A stretch of DNA of 64,000 bases, from the NCBI GenBank assembly GCA_030867875.1, contig JAOWCC010001751.1, positions 24,854,369 to 24,918,368 of the forward strand. The letters are read 5' to 3'. The stretch's first letter is position 1; the number at the start of each line of letters is the position of its first letter. This DNA is from Actinernus sp. WN-2022. Its lineage: Eukaryota > Cnidaria > Anthozoa > Actiniaria > Actinernidae. Below the pieces are notes generated by a model. It ran no database searches. It saw only the letters and a program-made list of their open reading frames with translations, and was not told where the DNA came from. The position numbers and the translations under genes are program-made. This document shows, piece by piece, positions 13,001 to 23,120 of this stretch.

Positions 13001-14529
13001 GTATCCAAAGAGGAAATGTACAAATTTCTCTAATTGGAAAACGAATCACTGAATCCTCTGGAGAGCTGTCACATGATCTGATCTGAATTGGGACAGAAAA
13101 TGTATTTTCTAAATTTTGTCAATTGAAGCAAAGGATAATAATTGGGTAACTTTATTTGGCACATGAGTGCAGGGGCCTAAGAAATCAAATCTAATTTACA
13201 TGTATAGATTTCATTGTAGAATGACCAATAGGATATTGCATTGGAAATTCACAGATTCAAATTTGTATAATTTGCATCTATGCATTCTCCTTCCCCCTTC
13301 TTCTCAACCTCCCATGAGCCTGTCGACAGGCTAGATAAAAAGCAATTATTGGATGAGGTTGAGCATGATAGCAAAAATTATCAAGACAGAGGTCTGTGTT
13401 ATCTGCCTTAGTATCAAGACACAGGTCTGTGTTATCTGCGGAAGCCTGAGGCTGATAACACAGACCGAGGTCTTGATAATTTTCGCTATCATGCAAAAAC
13501 CAAATTCAATATTGTTTTATTATAGATTTTTAAGCTCAAGTTTTAGCAAAAGAGAAAGCTATCGTAAACGAAGCTAAATGGATGCTGCATAAATTTGGTT
13601 TGTTTACGATTGGATTTCTGCATTATTCAATATGTTTTTTTTCATATTCAAGGTAAAAATTGCATTCAATTTACGAGTGTACATGTAGGAGAAAAGAATG
13701 ACTAGAAACATAGCTGAGCACTTAAATGGCTCAAAATAACGAAGTGCCCTGCTTTCTAGAGTAAAATTGTCGTATTTGCTTACCATCAAGCACTAAAAGT
13801 ATTACCTGCTAGCAGATATCACAAATTATCTGCTAGCAGATAATGTTGTACGCATGCGTACTTAGTGCTATAGCAAGCTATGGAGGTTTGTTGCGTGTTC
13901 TCAGCCAATCAGAATCGAGATGAGTAAAATGTATAATAATATAATATGTATGGCACCATATACATGTACAGACTCAGTACATGTACACAACTCATTTTCT
14001 GTTCATTCTAATTCTTACTTTACAGAATGTACCTGTAGGATATGACCATTGTGCATTCTTCTTCTGGTTCCACACTAGTTTTATAGAAAACAACAGGTGA
14101 GAATGGAACTGACAAAATTGGTGATTCCAGAGGGCTTAATTGAACAAGTAGCACCATAAATACATGGTTGGTAAGTGGTCGATCAACCACTTACTGACAA
14201 CATATTTACAATGCAACTAATTTGTTCACTTTATATTAGCCATTCCAGAGTGTTTTGGTCACATTCAATGTAATTTGATTAAATCAACCTAGCAACACAT
14301 GTACATGTAAAGAAATCCTCTGAATCTGTTTTGTTGTTTTGTATGTTCTTCTCACAATAAATAGATTTTCTAAAAGGAAAAGAAAACAAATTAAGTACTC
14401 ACTTCAGGAAATCTTCCTCACATTTTCAGGCTGTTTCTTCGCCGGGAAGACCTAGACAATCCCCACAAGCCTAAGTATTGGAAAGTTTACAAGGAAAATT
14501 TTGCTGTTGACCTCACCTTCCGTCGTTAA
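1012..14529 (+). CDS. TPTE: Voltage-sensing phosphatase (TPTE/VSP family), phosphatase and C2 exons
   Basis: Partial at the 5' end. Nine exons read in phase: 1012-1093, 3839-3927, 5302-5363, 6443-6523, 7647-7752, 8596-8693, 9309-9413, 14026-14096 and 14430-14529 (TAA). Each junction has GT/AG, giving 263 residues. The family dephosphorylates phosphoinositides at the plasma membrane. Seen: [11 protein letters not shown] and DHNVP (WPD-loop region), HCKGGKGRTG (CX5R signature, split by an intron after the second GGK), YFGVRRTD and GVQTPSQ (TI-loop region), then a C2 domain with [12 protein letters not shown] and a C-terminal [13 protein letters not shown] block. DHNVP and the glycine of HCKGG match TPTE/VSP better than PTEN (DHNPP, HCKAG), and there is no PTEN-type tail. 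The S1-S4 voltage sensor would be encoded before base 1012 and is not seen, so a sensorless TPIP-like form remains possible. All catalytic residues are intact. Confidence 0.9.
1094..3838 (+). other. Phosphatase intron (2.7 kb), no gene seen
   Basis: The intron separates the SYDP...DHNVPRL exon from the HCKGGKG exon. Short open frames on the minus strand at 2718-3385 show no recognisable domain and no splice partners. The only clear structure is the 42-bp tandem repeat near its 3' end. Confidence 0.5.
3531..3656. repeat. 42-bp tandem repeat, three units
   Basis: The block (C/T)(G/A)TCTATTGGCAAA..CATCTGATTGGCTAGCC recurs at 3531, 3573 and 3615, an exact 42-base period with a few substitutions. 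It makes repetitive short frames on both strands ([10 protein letters not shown] on plus, [12 protein letters not shown] on minus) that are not genes. Confidence 0.85.
3981..4276. mobile_element. Foldback (MITE-like) element in a phosphatase intron
   Basis: The left arm begins ACAGCCATCTTATTC and runs to the CAGCCAGGATCTT block near 4100. The right arm (4158-4276) is its imperfect reverse complement and ends GAATATGGCTGTA. The arms are about 120 bases with a short centre and no ORF. It starts 54 bases after the exon carrying the active-site cysteine. Confidence 0.7.
4480..5155 (+). pseudogene. 5'-truncated LINE: end of ORF2 plus 3' UTR
   Basis: A frame reading [20 protein letters not shown] followed, after a frameshift around 4590, by [14 protein letters not shown] and RLLQKK-stop resembles the C-terminal tail of CR1/L2/jockey-like ORF2 proteins. 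There the pattern is a hydrophobic NLF block, an H-S-Y-x-T-R block, then a G-x-x-I-W-N-x-I-P block. An AT-rich 3' region ends near a TTGAATAAAGTTGAAG stretch. It lies inside the intron between the CX5R exons and is non-functional. Confidence 0.55.
5760..6172. mobile_element. Foldback element with TCAAACATT repeats
   Basis: The left end GGGCCCTGGCTAAATGCTCA is mirrored by the right end TGAATGCTTAGCTAGGGC. The interior repeats the words TCAAACATT and TTTAGCCA in both orientations. Non-coding; it lies between the GRTG exon and the YFGVRRTD exon of the phosphatase. Confidence 0.6.
6734..7403. mobile_element. TIR element with GTTATACCATG ends
   Basis: It starts GTTATACCATGGTAGCCTCG and ends CCTCGGCGATCATGGTATAA, an imperfect terminal inverted repeat of about 21 bases. 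An internal palindrome (about 6798-6890) centres on CCCGCCGGGAAATTTCG. No transposase frame. The block 7100-7270 reappears, reversed, at about 62960-63105 (same order: a CCACATGG word, an AAAACAACAC word and a CCCCAGGGGAAGCCAGG word). Confidence 0.6.
7408..7570. mobile_element. Near-perfect 160-bp palindrome
   Basis: The arms of about 80 bases begin TTATACCATGGCATTTCGGG and end with the reverse, closing on a CGGCCGAAGCGGCCTCGG centre near 7489. It abuts the previous element four bases away and shares its TTATACCATG end. A related palindrome sits at 62655-62817 (common core GACTTTTACA(A/G)ATC(T/C)TCCC). Confidence 0.8.
7779..7978. mobile_element. Small TIR element, copy 1 (GAGCGGGACAAA family)
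   Basis: The left end (TTTCACATGAGCGGGACAAA) and the right end (CAACTCATACGAAAACC, reversed) form imperfect terminal repeats. The interior carries CAATGGGAAACCATTTCAAC, which is also found reversed in the element at 38517-38695. Non-coding, in a phosphatase intron. Confidence 0.5.
8846..9290 (+). pseudogene. Non-LTR reverse-transcriptase fragment
   Basis: The translated pieces [50 protein letters not shown] and [10 protein letters not shown], in order but in shifting frames, match palm motifs B-D of LINE reverse transcriptases. The catalytic FADD box reads FAVD, so an aspartate is lost, and there are frameshifts near 9010 and 9200. The remnant ends directly against the acceptor of the phosphatase exon at 9309. 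Confidence 0.75.
9430..11023. mobile_element. 1.6-kb TIR element with (CAGTTCAAAATTTT)n ends
   Basis: The left end (9430-9560) reads CATATATATGTTGTGGTTTA followed by degenerate repeats of CCAGTTCAAAATTTTTA. The right end (about 10870-11023) is the reverse complement, ending CCACAACATATACATATATG. The interior holds a 152-bp minisatellite and no transposase frame. The element begins only 17 bases after the last base of the phosphatase exon 9309-9413. Confidence 0.75.
10010..10690. repeat. 152-bp minisatellite, about 4.5 units
   Basis: The word AACCGTCAACAACGG starts at 10024, 10176, 10333, 10485 and 10637, i.e. spacings of 152, 157, 152 and 152. The 157-base unit gains a few bases in its CCCTACCCCTA run. 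Units contain CCCTAA and TTAGGG words in opposite orientations. It forms the core of the TIR element around it. Confidence 0.9.
12080..12107 (+). repeat. 28-base poly(G) run
   Basis: An uninterrupted G homopolymer in the phosphatase intron. Similar runs occur at 54369-54392 and 59841-59866. The exact length should not be trusted because such runs are error-prone. Confidence 0.9.
12527..12733 (-). pseudogene. LINE endonuclease-domain fragment
   Basis: The frame contains VIGDFNCDV and [24 protein letters not shown] and the TRV-TIDL(I/F) block are hallmarks of the apurinic-type endonuclease of non-LTR ORF2 proteins. Only about 70 residues remain, with no reverse transcriptase attached. Confidence 0.75.
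13363..13495. repeat. Palindrome with an internal 33-bp direct repeat
   Basis: GCATGATAGC at 13363 is mirrored by GCTATCATGC at 13495. The left arm carries ATCAAGACA(G/C)AGGTCTGTGT twice, at 13380 and 13413, so the right-arm copy can pair with either. Confidence 0.75.
14134..14232. mobile_element. Short foldback of the GAACAAG..TTGTTCAC family, copy 1
   Basis: The left arm TTGAACAAGTAGCACCATAA pairs with the right arm TTTACAATGCAACTAATTTG and its TTCACTTT end. The centre contains GGTAAGTGGTCGATCAACCAC. It matches 21937-22045 in both arms and centre. It starts 38 bases after the phosphatase exon 14026-14096. Confidence 0.65.
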
Positions 14530-14818
14530 TGGGATTAGTGGTGTAAAACATGTGTTAATCAGCATTTAGATAGGTTAAATGAAAATAGGCAAAAGATTTG
14601 GAGAAGAATCTGAATCCATGTATTTTTTTATAATCATGTATTGCAAAATTTAATAATTGCAATATTGAAGTGATATTAGTGCATGCCATATTTCCTGGAA
14701 GAAAATTGCATGTTCTACCTTTTGAAAGGCAAATGTTAGGCATGAATGTCATCAAGATCTACATAGAAATAGCTGATAATTTATTAACCAAGGAGGGAGA
14801 GTGCTCTCGCACTTGGCC

Positions 14819-15372
14819 CTTAAAGTGCTCCTCAACCCTTTTGCAATTTTTATATACATATGTATATGAAACTTTGAAAGGTTTTGAGTACTTCTGCAAA
14901 TAATTTTTTGGCTTACAGAGGATACTCTATGTTCTAGGCTTGTTTGAAATGGTGAAAATATGACCTCTCCTGACCCATTACCGTGTAAGAAAAAGCCTGG
15001 GTCGATTCCCTATCTTACGTCATCCAATTCATTCGACTTTGCAATAACTTGAATAAATATTTAGCATTTTGTCTAAAATAGCTGTTTTCTTTACTAAAAT
15101 CTCACAGACTGTGTATATTCTCTATATATCGATGCTGTGATAGAAAGGCGTCATGGACAATAATGCATTAATGAGGTGACGTAAGATAGGGAATCGACCC
15201 AGGCTTTTTCTTACATGGTAATTAGTCAGGAGAGGTCACATTTTCACCATTTCAAACAAGCCTAGAACATAGAGTATCCTCTGTAAGCCAAAAATTTCTT
15301 CGCAGAAGTACTCAAAACCTTTCAAAGTTTCATATATATAAAAATTGCAAAAGGGTTGAGGGGCACTTTAAG
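14819..15372. mobile_element. 554-bp foldback with ~190-bp arms, copy 1
   Basis: The left arm starts CTTAAAGTGCTCCTCAACCC and runs past AAAAAGCCTGGGTCGATTCC. The right arm (from about 15174) is its close reverse complement, ending GAGGGGCACTTTAAG. The non-coding centre is about 150 bases. The same family occupies 42703-43260. It begins 290 bases after the phosphatase stop codon and carries an AATAAA at about 15052, the first such signal I see downstream of that gene. Confidence 0.85.
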
Positions 15373-15505
15373 CTCTGAATTTACTCCAATCTTTAACCTC
15401 CAATCTTTCACCAAAGAATGGACTGTACATGTAAGTCATCTAATGGTGGCATCACGGCTGTACAATCATTTGATATCAGACTTAAAACAGGTGGACAACA
15501 CACAT

Positions 15506-15892
15506 AATAATAACGACGATGATAACAACAACAATAATAATAGTAATAATGTCCATTATTTATATAGCACCACACCACAGTCTTATTGCACTTTACATAT
15601 TACTGACAGTGATTTTTTTGGACTGCTTATACATGTAGCTGCTATGCAGTTTACAATGTTGAGTGTGTTATAGTACAATGGCCAGGCTGCTGTACCAGGT
15701 GACAATCCACTGCTCTTTTTCAAGTAACACAACAGGTCCTTTCACATACCCGGCTTCAAATACTGAATGATTAGAAGTAGGAGACCGAGTGAAGGCCAAT
15801 GGCTTATATACGTCCCTGACAAGGATGCGGCCGGGATTCGAACCCCCAACCTCCCACACTCTAGACCTGATGCTCTACCAACTTAGCTAACC
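15506..15892 (-). mobile_element. tRNA-derived SINE
   Basis: On the minus strand it starts at 15892 with GGTTAGCTAAGTTGGTAGAG (box A-like), followed about 40 bases later by GGTTCGAATCCC (box B, 15833-15846 region). A non-tRNA body follows and ends in a (TTA/TTG)n tail at about 15506-15550. The head is tRNA-like but lacks a complete cloverleaf 3' end and is fused to unrelated sequence, which marks a SINE and not a tRNA gene. Confidence 0.75.
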
Positions 15893-18669
15893 AAATCATT
15901 ATAAATACTGGTATATAATCAACTAAAGTCGATTGAAGTATGCTAACTGCTGTGGAAAGCGAGTAGCAGCTGATGTTTCGAGCGCTAGCCCTTCGTCAGA
16001 GCAAAAGAGGGAATTGTGGGTGGGGAAATGGTTTATGTAGTGTTGAGTGCATGATTAGTTTGATTTTCTACGACTGACGTCACTATAACTGAATTCCAAC
16101 CACTTATTAAAAAGGTGTATGTACATGTAGTTGTAATGAATTAATCTTCTAGGAAAGATAATTAGATCTGGGAAAATTAATTAACATAAATATTTTTATA
16201 GCTCAATTGAAACACATTAGAAACTTGTCGTTTTGGCATGGCAATAGCATTTTTACATAATTATAGCACTTTGAGGTGAAATTACTTTAATTAATAAGCA
16301 GTAATTTTTTTTTAATTGCTGGAACAGTTTTTGGTAATTTGTACCGGTAGTTACGTGAAAATAGTATGCTATGGAATCAGCTAGACATTGCATCTGATAA
16401 CAACACATTTGATGCTCTACCAACATGACAAATCGCATGGTCCATAGCATTGCAGTAATACAGTATCTTTTATTATACAATTGCAAGCAAATCAAAGCCA
16501 TAGTATTTTATCAGCTAAAGAATATTTTTCATAGCAAACAAACATGGGCTGGCCACTGGTCACTTTTTCATTTGTTCAAGGAAATGTAAAAATGGGCATT
16601 TAGTAAACATATCTTGAATTTATCTAAAAAAATCAATACCATTACCGGTACTAATGTAATTTTGTAATCATTCATATACAGCAATTTCAACAAACATTCT
16701 CACACAAAATTCCATTTAAGTTTTTCCAGAAGTCAAGAATTTCTCAAAGTTTGATCAGACTGCTAACTTCATTACTGTTTGATGAGGAAAGAATAGTATA
16801 TTACAAACTAGTAGACATAATAATGGCTGGTCCATTGCTGGTCAAGTAGCCTGCTAACCTGGCCCTCAGTGTTATTTCATTGCAAAGAAAGTGTAAAATA
16901 TAAAATTTTGGTCATGCGAAAATGGAAAAAGGAGACTGGCATGAGAGGAAAACTTTTTGGGGTCTCTCTTCAAAGCACCTGTACTGCAGGCTACTGTGAT
17001 ATGAATTTTAGCTCCATCACACCACTTTTCTGGCCACCAAGACACAAGCTTGACTGGTCACTGCATGCAGCATCTTGACCAAATTAAAGACCCAAAATCC
17101 GCAGTTAAAATTGAACCATGAGTGATGCTAATAGGCCCTTTGCAGGATACAGTCACATGCTGATATAATACTTCATTAACAAATGAATTGAGCTTGTGAT
17201 CCCCATGGGAAAGGTGTTGCCATGGATGCTGCCTTTAAAAACGCTGTTTTAGAAAGATTGACAGTCAATTGGAGATGGAAAATAGCATTTGCTAATAACA
17301 ATACCGACCTTGTAAAAGTGCCTTTGCACAAATGAAGTCAGATTTTTTTGCCATGCAGTACAGCCACGTGATTGCACTCCTGCAAAGGCCCTGGACTTGC
17401 AGCAACCGAGGGCCAGTAAAGCTTAAGATGTTTCTTTTCAACAATAGGTAAAACAGCATATTATGTTATTAAGTACTTGTTTAAGTGTCAAAACTTTTTT
17501 TTTATTATTGAATGCATAATCAATTCATGATCTATGTTTTATGAAATTGCTGTATTTCAAAATATATAGGTAAACTATAATCATAAAAAAATATAACAAA
17601 TAGAGTACAATGATTGTATTATCCTTGATGTTATCCATACAAATGTATGTTCATCCTAATTAATATTTTAGCATGAAGTTTTACAAAACAGAATGTGACA
17701 TTCCATCCCGGCATCATTTACTGTATATACTATGACATAGTGGTAGAGATAAAAAATAATAACATTTTATAAACATCTGTGTTATAAAATGTTGTAGTTT
17801 GTATTGGTGATTTTACCAAATATCAGAGAAATTAAATCAGAGAATACAGTTTCATTCACAAGGAGAAAGAAAACACATTAAATTGCAGGATTGACATCAC
17901 ATTAGCATTTTTGAAATACAACCTGTAATTGATATGCAATACTCAAATCAATAAATATTCTAATATACAACTGTTTACATGTACTTGATGTAGGATCAAT
18001 AATAATAATAAATAAATGTTAGAGGCACTTTAAAGTGCAATTCCCAATCACTGATGAGCAAGAAACATTGCACTTGTTATGCTAATGTTGAAACTATTTC
18101 AAAAGGCCACTTTGTATCATGAACCTGTGAATGACATTAATAAAAATAGATGGTTTGCACTCAATCCCCAGAGATTGAAATGACAAAGGACATGGCGGCC
18201 ATGTTGATGTACAGAAAAAAAGAAGCTAATGAAGAATCTATTGTTACCTGTACACAAACATGGCGGCTATGATGTCACATGCAAAGGGTCTATAGATGTG
18301 GCATGAAACATTGCTAATAATATAGAGATGGTTAATGCCCAGTCCATATCAACCACCTTCATTAGGGTGGTTATTTAAAGTGCATATGAATTAAATATTA
18401 AGTTGACCACATTTGAAAGCCCTTTTGGATTAATTAATGATGGTATTTTCCATGTCAATAACACATCTCAAATAGGCAAAGGACATGATTATGACGTCAG
18501 TTGGTTTGTACCGCCTAGAGTGTTACTTTGGCAACAGCATAACCTGCATGTGTTTCCTTATTTCCTTAGTCCTGTGCAAAGTTTCAATTCTTTTTACTAT
18601 TTGCAGAGATATTCTTCATTTTGTGATTTGTCTCAAGGTTTTTTCAAATTAACTGAAATCATAGATCAA
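15893..18669. other. Intergenic stretch, one foldback seen
   Basis: Apart from the inverted repeat at 17132-17394, I see only AT-rich sequence with short unsupported frames (for example 16869-17078). No splice-flanked coding segment was recognised. Confidence 0.4.
17132..17394. repeat. Imperfect inverted repeat
   Basis: GGCCCTTTGCAGGATACAGT near the left end is answered by ACTCCTGCAAAGGCCCTGG at the right, with CACATG/CACGTG words in the arms. Non-coding, MITE-like. Confidence 0.5.
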
Positions 18670-18679
18670 CTCATTTGCA

Positions 18680-19250
18680 TAAACAAATAAGGGATGTTGT
18701 TATGGTATTTAAACGTTTAAACAATCCAGTGCCTACTTATTTAACCAATAAACTGTCTACTAGATCAGAAACTCATACGGTAACTATGGAACTAGGTTTA
18801 GTGATCATCTAAACCTTCGCCTCTGCCGTACTACAATAGCCCAGCGCTCTTTTTTCTTTCATGCTGTAAAGACCTTTATTACACATTTGGGGTTGATATC
18901 CATGTGATAAAGCTGTGAATAAAAACCATATCAGTGAAGTGATACGTACGATATCACTTCACTGTACTATTGCTTATTTTAGAAATAAATTTTGTTATGC
19001 TTAATTTTGTGTTATTGTATTCACTTCAAATGAATAATAAACAAATTGACATGTTAAGAGCCTGATATCGTTTTTATTCACTCTATTTTCCTATCATCTC
19101 GCTCATTCGCAATACGAAAACCTCGTGAATAAAAACTATATCAAGCTCTTAACATGTAATAATCTCTACATACCACACAAAACAACAACTCAAGAAACAG
19201 TATTCAAGAGAAATGTAAGAAACGATCTAGGCAAAGAGTAAAACATACTA
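18680..19250 (+). pseudogene. LINE ORF2 C-terminal tail, split by an insertion
   Basis: NNPVPTYLTNKLSTRSETH, then (after a frameshift) FSDHLNLRLCRTTIAQRSFF and HAVKT, read as the C-terminal region of a CR1/L2-like ORF2. After the foldback at 18876-19162 the same tail resumes with NLYIPHKTTTQETVFKRNVR and ends NDLGKE-stop near 19241. A 3' UTR-like AT-rich part continues to about 19400. Non-functional. Confidence 0.7.
18876..19162. mobile_element. Foldback inserted in a LINE tail
   Basis: The ends are TTATTACA and TGTAATAA. It contains two internal hairpins, around 18930-18965 (ATCAGTGAAGTGATACG centre) and 19051-19156 (TGTTAAGAGCCTGATATCG mirrored at the end). Both flanks belong to one LINE reading frame, so the boundaries are set to within a few bases. 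Confidence 0.7.
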
Positions 19251-19399
19251 CCTGCACAAGATAGCCAGTATTTACATATTTTTATTATTATTGTACTTCA
19301 TAGGTTAGATATTAGGTTTTTATAGTGAACAAGCTGTAAATTGGTTATGAAAAGCCATTGCTGGATTAACTAATAAAACTATTATATTGTTAAGTAATA

Positions 19400-21075
19400 T
19401 GTAAAACAAGGAGCTGTTTTAGAAGCGAGTTTCTAAATACAGTGAGGGGGTTGAAAACCGAGGCAAAGCCGGCTTCTCAAACTCCACTTTAATGATAAAA
19501 ATGCGAGCAGCCTGTATTTGCAAACGATTTCTAAATACTCATCATGGTCATGATTTCTATTGTATTCACCTGATGAATTGTCAGAGTTTGAGAATAATAG
19601 TTATTGGACAATATGTCGCACTTTGTTAGTAAAAATAAGTTCCTCAAAGTCAATTTGAGTCTTGCATACCTCAGTGACTTTGTTACCTCCGAGTTATTTG
19701 TTAACTATGCATAAAAATGAAAAGGTGCAATTTATGTTTGGAAGCAAAACAACCAAATTTAACGTGGCTAAGTAAATACCCTCATTAATATTTGAAGGAA
19801 TTTCTACTGCACCTGCCAGGTCAAAAATTGTTACACCTAGAGTCTTCAATGATGTTGCATTAAGACAATGCTAATGTTTCGATAGACCAGTTTACGGTTC
19901 ATGTGCAGTTGTTGAAGAATTGTTCACCTGGTGGGTCTGACCATTGTCTAACATCTGGTGGCCCTCCAAAATTATAAATATAGGATTTGTGTTGTAAAAC
20001 CAAAACCAAAGTAATTAGAGCCCCATGATTACTTTTACTTCAACCAATCACATGGAAAAGTAAACACAATTGTGGGTATGGTAACTCTCGCTAAAACGAA
20101 AATTGATTGGGTAATGGATCAAAACAATGTTTGGTTTTAGTTTAGAACTTAATTGGCTGATAATTACAAAACACTTTTCATGGCCAACAGAAAAGCTAAG
20201 CAAACACAAAACCAAAGCAATCATTTATTACTTTTGACCACTGAGGGGAAAAGAATGGTCAAATCCGAGACCCTTGTTTCAAAATCCGAGACTCTTTTAA
20301 AACGCCGAGATTTCGAGACTTGCCTGAATTTTGCAGAGACTCACAATTTTTTGAGGGACTATTCTATACCCCTTCCATGTACACAAATAACTATTTTGTA
20401 CAGAAATTCTGGGAAATTGATGGGATTCTTGTTCTGACAGTTTTTGGTTTGGTCTGCGACTCGTATATATATATTTTGTTGCAAGTCTTAAGGATTCGTC
20501 ACATGCAATGTGTAACAACAACGTTGCATGTTCTCTTATAAAGCGACAGTACTTAATAAATCTAATGCCAAAACTTCCTTACACCGCCATGGTTTGGTAT
20601 CACCATTTTTCACAGGTACATTCAAACAGTGCTCAATAGGCAAATCCTTGTTTACGTTTTTACCTCATTAGCATACATCAAACTTCAAGCGACATAGATA
20701 CAAACAAACAGAGTGCACAAATCGAAAGAGCTTGTCACACTTGATAATCACCAAAAATTTGAGTGCGATATGATAAAAATGTTTTGAGGAATGAGCGTTT
20801 AAAAATCTCTAAATTTACAAAGAATGTATGGCTGTCAGCAACTCTTGCCCCCCAGCCGATTTTACAGTTTTGAAAAGTGAATTTCTCCGTAAATATTTAT
20901 CATATCTCACATTTTCGGTAATGACTAAGTTTAAAATTCTCTTTCAACTGATGTAGATTGTTTGTTAGTAACTTGAAGTTTAATTTATGCTAATGAGGCA
21001 AAAATGTAAACAATGACGTCAGCAAGGATTCACCTAGTGTAAAGAAACCTTGCAAAACAAATTAACTACCCACTG
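19400..21075. other. Intergenic stretch, nothing recognised
   Basis: AT-rich sequence with short frames only. The 94-residue frame at 20153-20437 has no recognisable motif, no homologous partner here, and sits in sequence of repeat-like composition. Confidence 0.4.
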
Positions 21076-21234
21076 TATAGACCCCTTCGAAAAATGGCGT
21101 CCAATTTAAAAAGCTATTGTCCTGGTATGTCTGTCTAGTCAGTCCACACAAAAGCTTTTGAATGTGCAAGTGAGGCTAGTCAGTCTTAAACAATAGTTAG
21201 TTAAATTGGATGCCATTTTTCGAATGGGTCTATA
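21076..21234. repeat. Inverted repeat (MITE-like)
   Basis: TATAGACCCCTTCGAAAAAT at the left is mirrored by ATTTTTCGAATGGGTCTATA at the right. The arms of about 50 bases include GGCGTCCAATTTAA and its complement. Confidence 0.8.
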
Positions 21235-21936
21235 AGATACAAAGTCTGGTTGTATTGAAGTCTAGGCACTTGTCTAATTTTATATTTGGTTGTGCACTGT
21301 TATTTGGTTGTACTTTCTTTCTGTTACAGCATTATTACCTTGGATGACTGAATGAGAATATATACTTTAATATGGCAACTTTAGAGAAGGTTCATTTACT
21401 GTCGTGAAGTGCCCGAGGTTGGAAAATATAGCTATTTTAGTCAGTCTGCCATAGAATATAAAAAACCTTTTTGGAATGTAAGCTTTGGTCAGCTAACAGA
21501 ATACCTAACTTTTAAAAAGGGAACAGAATTTCATGTAGAGAATAAATAGCTCCAATAACACAAGGCCTTTGACTAAAATAGATTCACAAACTTTGAAATA
21601 CAGAAATTGATTACCAATATGGTATCTAGATTATTGGAGCGCAAACCAATGTTACATCACATGGTTTTCGGTAAAATTTGTTGTCTTGTTAAGCAGCCCC
21701 ATTGTTAATATAAACATTGGCATCTGTTTATAGATGTATAAATTAAACGTTTACTGCTACATGATTCACATGGGCCTTGAAAAGTCCTGGAAATAATGCC
21801 ACGGCCTTGAAAAGTCCTTGTATTTTGACATTTACTTTCTCCTTGAAAAGACCTGAACTCCTTGAATGAATTTTGGTGAAACCTTGGATGTTTGAGAAAA
21901 CAGTAAATCAGCGTCACTTTTGCATCCAGAAGATTG

Positions 21937-22045
21937 GCTAAAGTGAACAAGTTGCACCGTAAATACGTTGTCGGTAAGTGGTCGGTAAGCTGTCGGCAAG
22001 CTGTCGGCCGACAACAAATTTACGGTGCAACTTGTTCACTTTAGC
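21937..22045. mobile_element. Short foldback, copy 2 of the 14134 family
   Basis: A near-perfect arm pair: GGCTAAAGTGAACAAGTTGC at 21937 and its reverse complement ending at 22045. The spacer is a short tandem array of (GTCGGTAAG/GTCGGCAAG)-type words. No ORF. Confidence 0.8.
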
Positions 22046-22157
22046 CCAGAAGATTGTTAGAGTGGCATTGTGCAAACAAGTCAAAGAAAAAGGGTCTAAT
22101 ATGGGTAGAATTTTGAGGTCATTAATGTGTGATCCTGTGGAAAACTTGAAAAGTGTG

Positions 22158-22309
22158 GATGTAATGTTTCAAGGCCGACAATGAGGACTGGATGGGATTT
22201 CAAAGTCTGTACAATTAGTTCCAGTCCAAGGTGCAGCCGAGGACTGGAACTAATTGCGAGGACTTTGAAACCCCGTCCAGTCCGAATTGGAGGCCTTGAA
22301 ATGACATCA
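22158..22309. repeat. Inverted repeat around GGAACTAATT
   Basis: TTTCAAGGCC...GGACTGGATGGGATTTCAA in the left arm is answered by TTGAAACCCCGTCCAGTCC and GGCCTTGAAATGACATC in the right. The centre holds a nested pair, ATTAGTTCCAGTCC / GGACTGGAACTAAT. Confidence 0.75.
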
Positions 22310-22701
22310 AACACTACTTAATAACTTCATGCAATTAGAGTTTCGATGTTTCAGGCTTGTAGGTTGTACTTGGTTTTTACATATCGTTGCTTTGTTTGAC
22401 TTAAGTAATCAAACATCCATTGTTAAAGAAAAGATGGAATGTTAACAATTATGCGCTTGTTCTCGTGGGAGTACGTGTTTACAACCTGGCGTGAAATTTG
22501 ATGAAAAAATTATAGTTTGGCACTATAGTTGGTGTCATGGACATGTGCAGTGTCAGGGCAGTGTGCAAAAAACAGGTCCCACATTGGAGAGACAGTCTGT
22601 GTGCATCAGGACAGGTATTGTACCTTGACATGTTTTACTGCTTGGGGAAGTTCATGATCAATTGTGAGACCTCCCTTTGTTCAAGGTATTTGCCTACAGT
22701 T

Positions 22702-22767
22702 CTTTTCTAAGTCCAAGAACTTTGAACTATGAATATTCAATGTTCAAAGTCCTTGGACTTAGAAAAG
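22702..22767. repeat. Perfect 26-bp hairpin
   Basis: Bases 22702-22727 (CTTTTCTAAGTCCAAGAACT and on) pair almost perfectly with 22742-22767 across a 14-base loop. No coding role is visible. Confidence 0.85.
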
Positions 22768-23120
22768 GATTTCAAGGGTTTCAAAGTACTGCACATAACA
22801 CAAATCGAGACCCCTTGTTGGCTACTTACCTCATGATTTTTTAAGTACATTTTTTAAAATGTCTTTGAAGAAAAAGTTTGTATGAACCATGGTACATGTA
22901 TCGCTTCCCTCCTGTACCCTTTCCCTTCAGATATTACAATTAATGTACATGTACCTAACTTTTCTGGCACTTCACATTCTATGGGTACACTGTGTTTCAG
23001 TAGTAGAAGTGATAATTGTGCTACAGTTACAAGAAAGATTGTAAAACTACAAAGTAGCCTGTCAGACAAAACCCACTTTCTAATAAACCTGTGCAGCCTT
23101 GCATTTTCAACATCTGACTT

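Noticed and set aside
15833..15892. tRNA gene on the minus strand.
   Set aside because: Good A- and B-box-like words, but no complete acceptor stem and the sequence continues into a SINE body with a simple-repeat tail.
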